From Faecalispora jeddahensis (GTDB lineage: Bacteria; Bacillota; Clostridia; Oscillospirales; Acutalibacteraceae), in contig NZ_CBYL010000026.1 in assembly GCF_000577335.1 (NCBI RefSeq), forward strand, positions 1 through 55,668: a DNA stretch of 55,668 nucleotides. Direction: 5' to 3'. The notes beneath the pieces are model-generated. The model was not told the DNA's origin, did not search any database, and worked only from the letters and a program-made list of their open reading frames with translations. Both the position numbers and the translations under genes were made by a program. This document shows positions 55,058 through 55,668 of the stretch, one piece after another; position 1 is the first letter of the stretch; each line of letters opens with the position of its first letter.

Positions 55058-55360
55058 TTAATTCCCCGCAATATTTACAAAAACACGTTCGCCGGGTTTG
55101 GCATAATCGAGCCCCTCCCGCACAACGCGTTCTATGTACTCGTCACTGACGCCGCTGCCGGAGGACAAGCTGTGTTTTAAGTCCTCGTTTTTGATCTCCT
55201 GAATTTTGATCTGCTGCTTTAAATCGGCCAGCTGCCGCTTCTTTTCGCTGATCTGCATCTGCTGGTTCACAAGGGCGACCGCCGCGTAAACCGCAAATAC
55301 CAGAATGGCAAACCGCAGCAAAAAGCTCTTCTTTTCTTTTTTGGCTTTCAGCACCCTCAT
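55058..55360 (-). CDS. divIC: Septum formation protein DivIC/FtsB family
   Basis: A 100-residue bitopic membrane protein. A short basic cytoplasmic end (MRVLKAKKEKK) is followed by one membrane helix (about residues 13-31), then a coiled coil (QQMQISEKKRQLADLKQQIK) and the family end YIERVVREGLDYAKPGERVF. It is a late divisome component that acts with FtsL. I chose the ATG at 55360; a TTG start 45 bases upstream is possible. Synteny with yabQ and yabR fits. Confidence 0.9.
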   Translation of the reverse strand: MRVLKAKKEKKSFLLRFAILVFAVYAAVALVNQQMQISEKKRQLADLKQQIKIQEIKNEDLKHSLSSGSGVSDEYIERVVREGLDYAKPGERVFVNIAGN

Positions 55361-55426
55361 AAAGTCAAACAGCTCCCCTCTCTGCAGTCCGCTGTAATCG
55401 GGCAAATTCAGAATCCATATAGCTGA

Positions 55427-55668
55427 TTATACACTATCAGATGGGGAGGTTTCAAGCGATTTTTTTCTTTTCTTCCGAAATTTTAAGGGTTTTGTTGTGA
55501 CTTTCGCGATTTTTACGCAGATCGTGCGCACCCCGCGGAAAATCCGGCGGAACAAACGCCCGATCGGCCGAAGAATCCAGCGCAGCAAAAAGTTTTTGAT
55601 CGCCGTTAAAATCCGCAGAAGAAGCTTCGCCAAACGGAAGGTAATTTCGCCGAGGGTAAGAAAATAAA
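55427..55668 (-). CDS. yabQ: YabQ-like spore protein, C-terminus only
   Basis: About 80 C-terminal residues are visible; the frame is open to the right edge. They contain a hydrophobic stretch with LGEITFRLAKLLLR, then a very basic tail (RRIFRGVRTICVKIAK, RKKRKK). This fits the end of YabQ, a membrane protein of spore cortex formation. The order yabQ-divIC-yabR supports the call more than the sequence does. The missing N-terminal part outside the window is needed for certainty. Confidence 0.7.
   Translation of the reverse strand, partial: YFLTLGEITFRLAKLLLRILTAIKNFLLRWILRPIGRLFRRIFRGVRTICVKIAKVTTKPLKFRKKRKKSLETSPSDSV

Overview
The window looks like chromosome from a spore-forming member of the Clostridia, most like the Oscillospiraceae/Ruminococcaceae group. 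This is inferred from gene content: a YabQ-DivIC-YabR block, HrcA/CIRCE-controlled groESL, a long-form HPF, RBS-driven starts (some TTG or GTG), and a split purine pathway that uses a PurO-type IMP cyclohydrolase. Genes are GC-rich, with AT-rich intergenic regions and a few AT-rich orphan genes. No rRNA, tRNA, CRISPR array, IS element or prophage was recognised.

Layout. (1) 1-9.2 kb and 18-27.6 kb hold a dispersed histidine-utilisation system: fhs (partial), hutD, ftcD, fchA, hutH, an NhaC/YuiF-like transporter, a CntK-type histidine racemase, a 1004-residue SARP/BTAD-ATPase-TPR regulator, hutU, hutI, and a ureohydrolase divergent from an Lrp/AsnC regulator. (2) 9.3-13.9 kb holds a GyrI-like protein and a thiD-thiC-thiM-thiE operon behind two nearly identical tandem TPP riboswitches, each with its own terminator. 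(3) 14-18 kb is an accessory stretch: an AT-rich orphan, a Vat-type acetyltransferase, DUF4256, DUF4274, GNAT and Asp/Glu racemase genes. (4) 28-34.3 kb holds an ECF S component, a membrane diguanylate cyclase, an M20 peptidase with a C39-like protein, a MATE exporter and a small conserved protein. (5) 34.3-39.9 kb is the purE-purM-purN-purO-AICARFT-purD operon. (6) 40.2-46.4 kb holds SPFH plus NfeD, LysR divergent from glsA and a GlnT-like symporter, and an XRE plus membrane-protein pair. (7) 46.7-55.7 kb holds groESL, a lipoprotein-like protein, an RNA methylase, HPF, a lone class I fumarase alpha subunit, an amidohydrolase, and yabR-divIC-yabQ.

How it fits together. Histidine (D-histidine too, if the racemase works as proposed) would go to urocanate (HutH), imidazolonepropionate (HutU), formiminoglutamate (HutI), then glutamate plus formimino-THF (FtcD). 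FchA releases ammonia to give methenyl-THF, and Fhs can recover ATP as formate is released. The nearby glutaminase and symporter feed the same glutamate pool.

The most notable signal is regulatory. hutH, hutU and hutD each have a pair of 7-bp direct repeats on an 11-bp period (consensus TAGACGT, 4 bp, TWGACA) ending 8-9 bp before a -10 hexamer, with no usable -35. This is the classical SARP operator layout, and the SARP-like regulator gene sits divergent to hutU. I infer that this regulator activates the hut genes. That is not demonstrated here and I do not know of a description of it.
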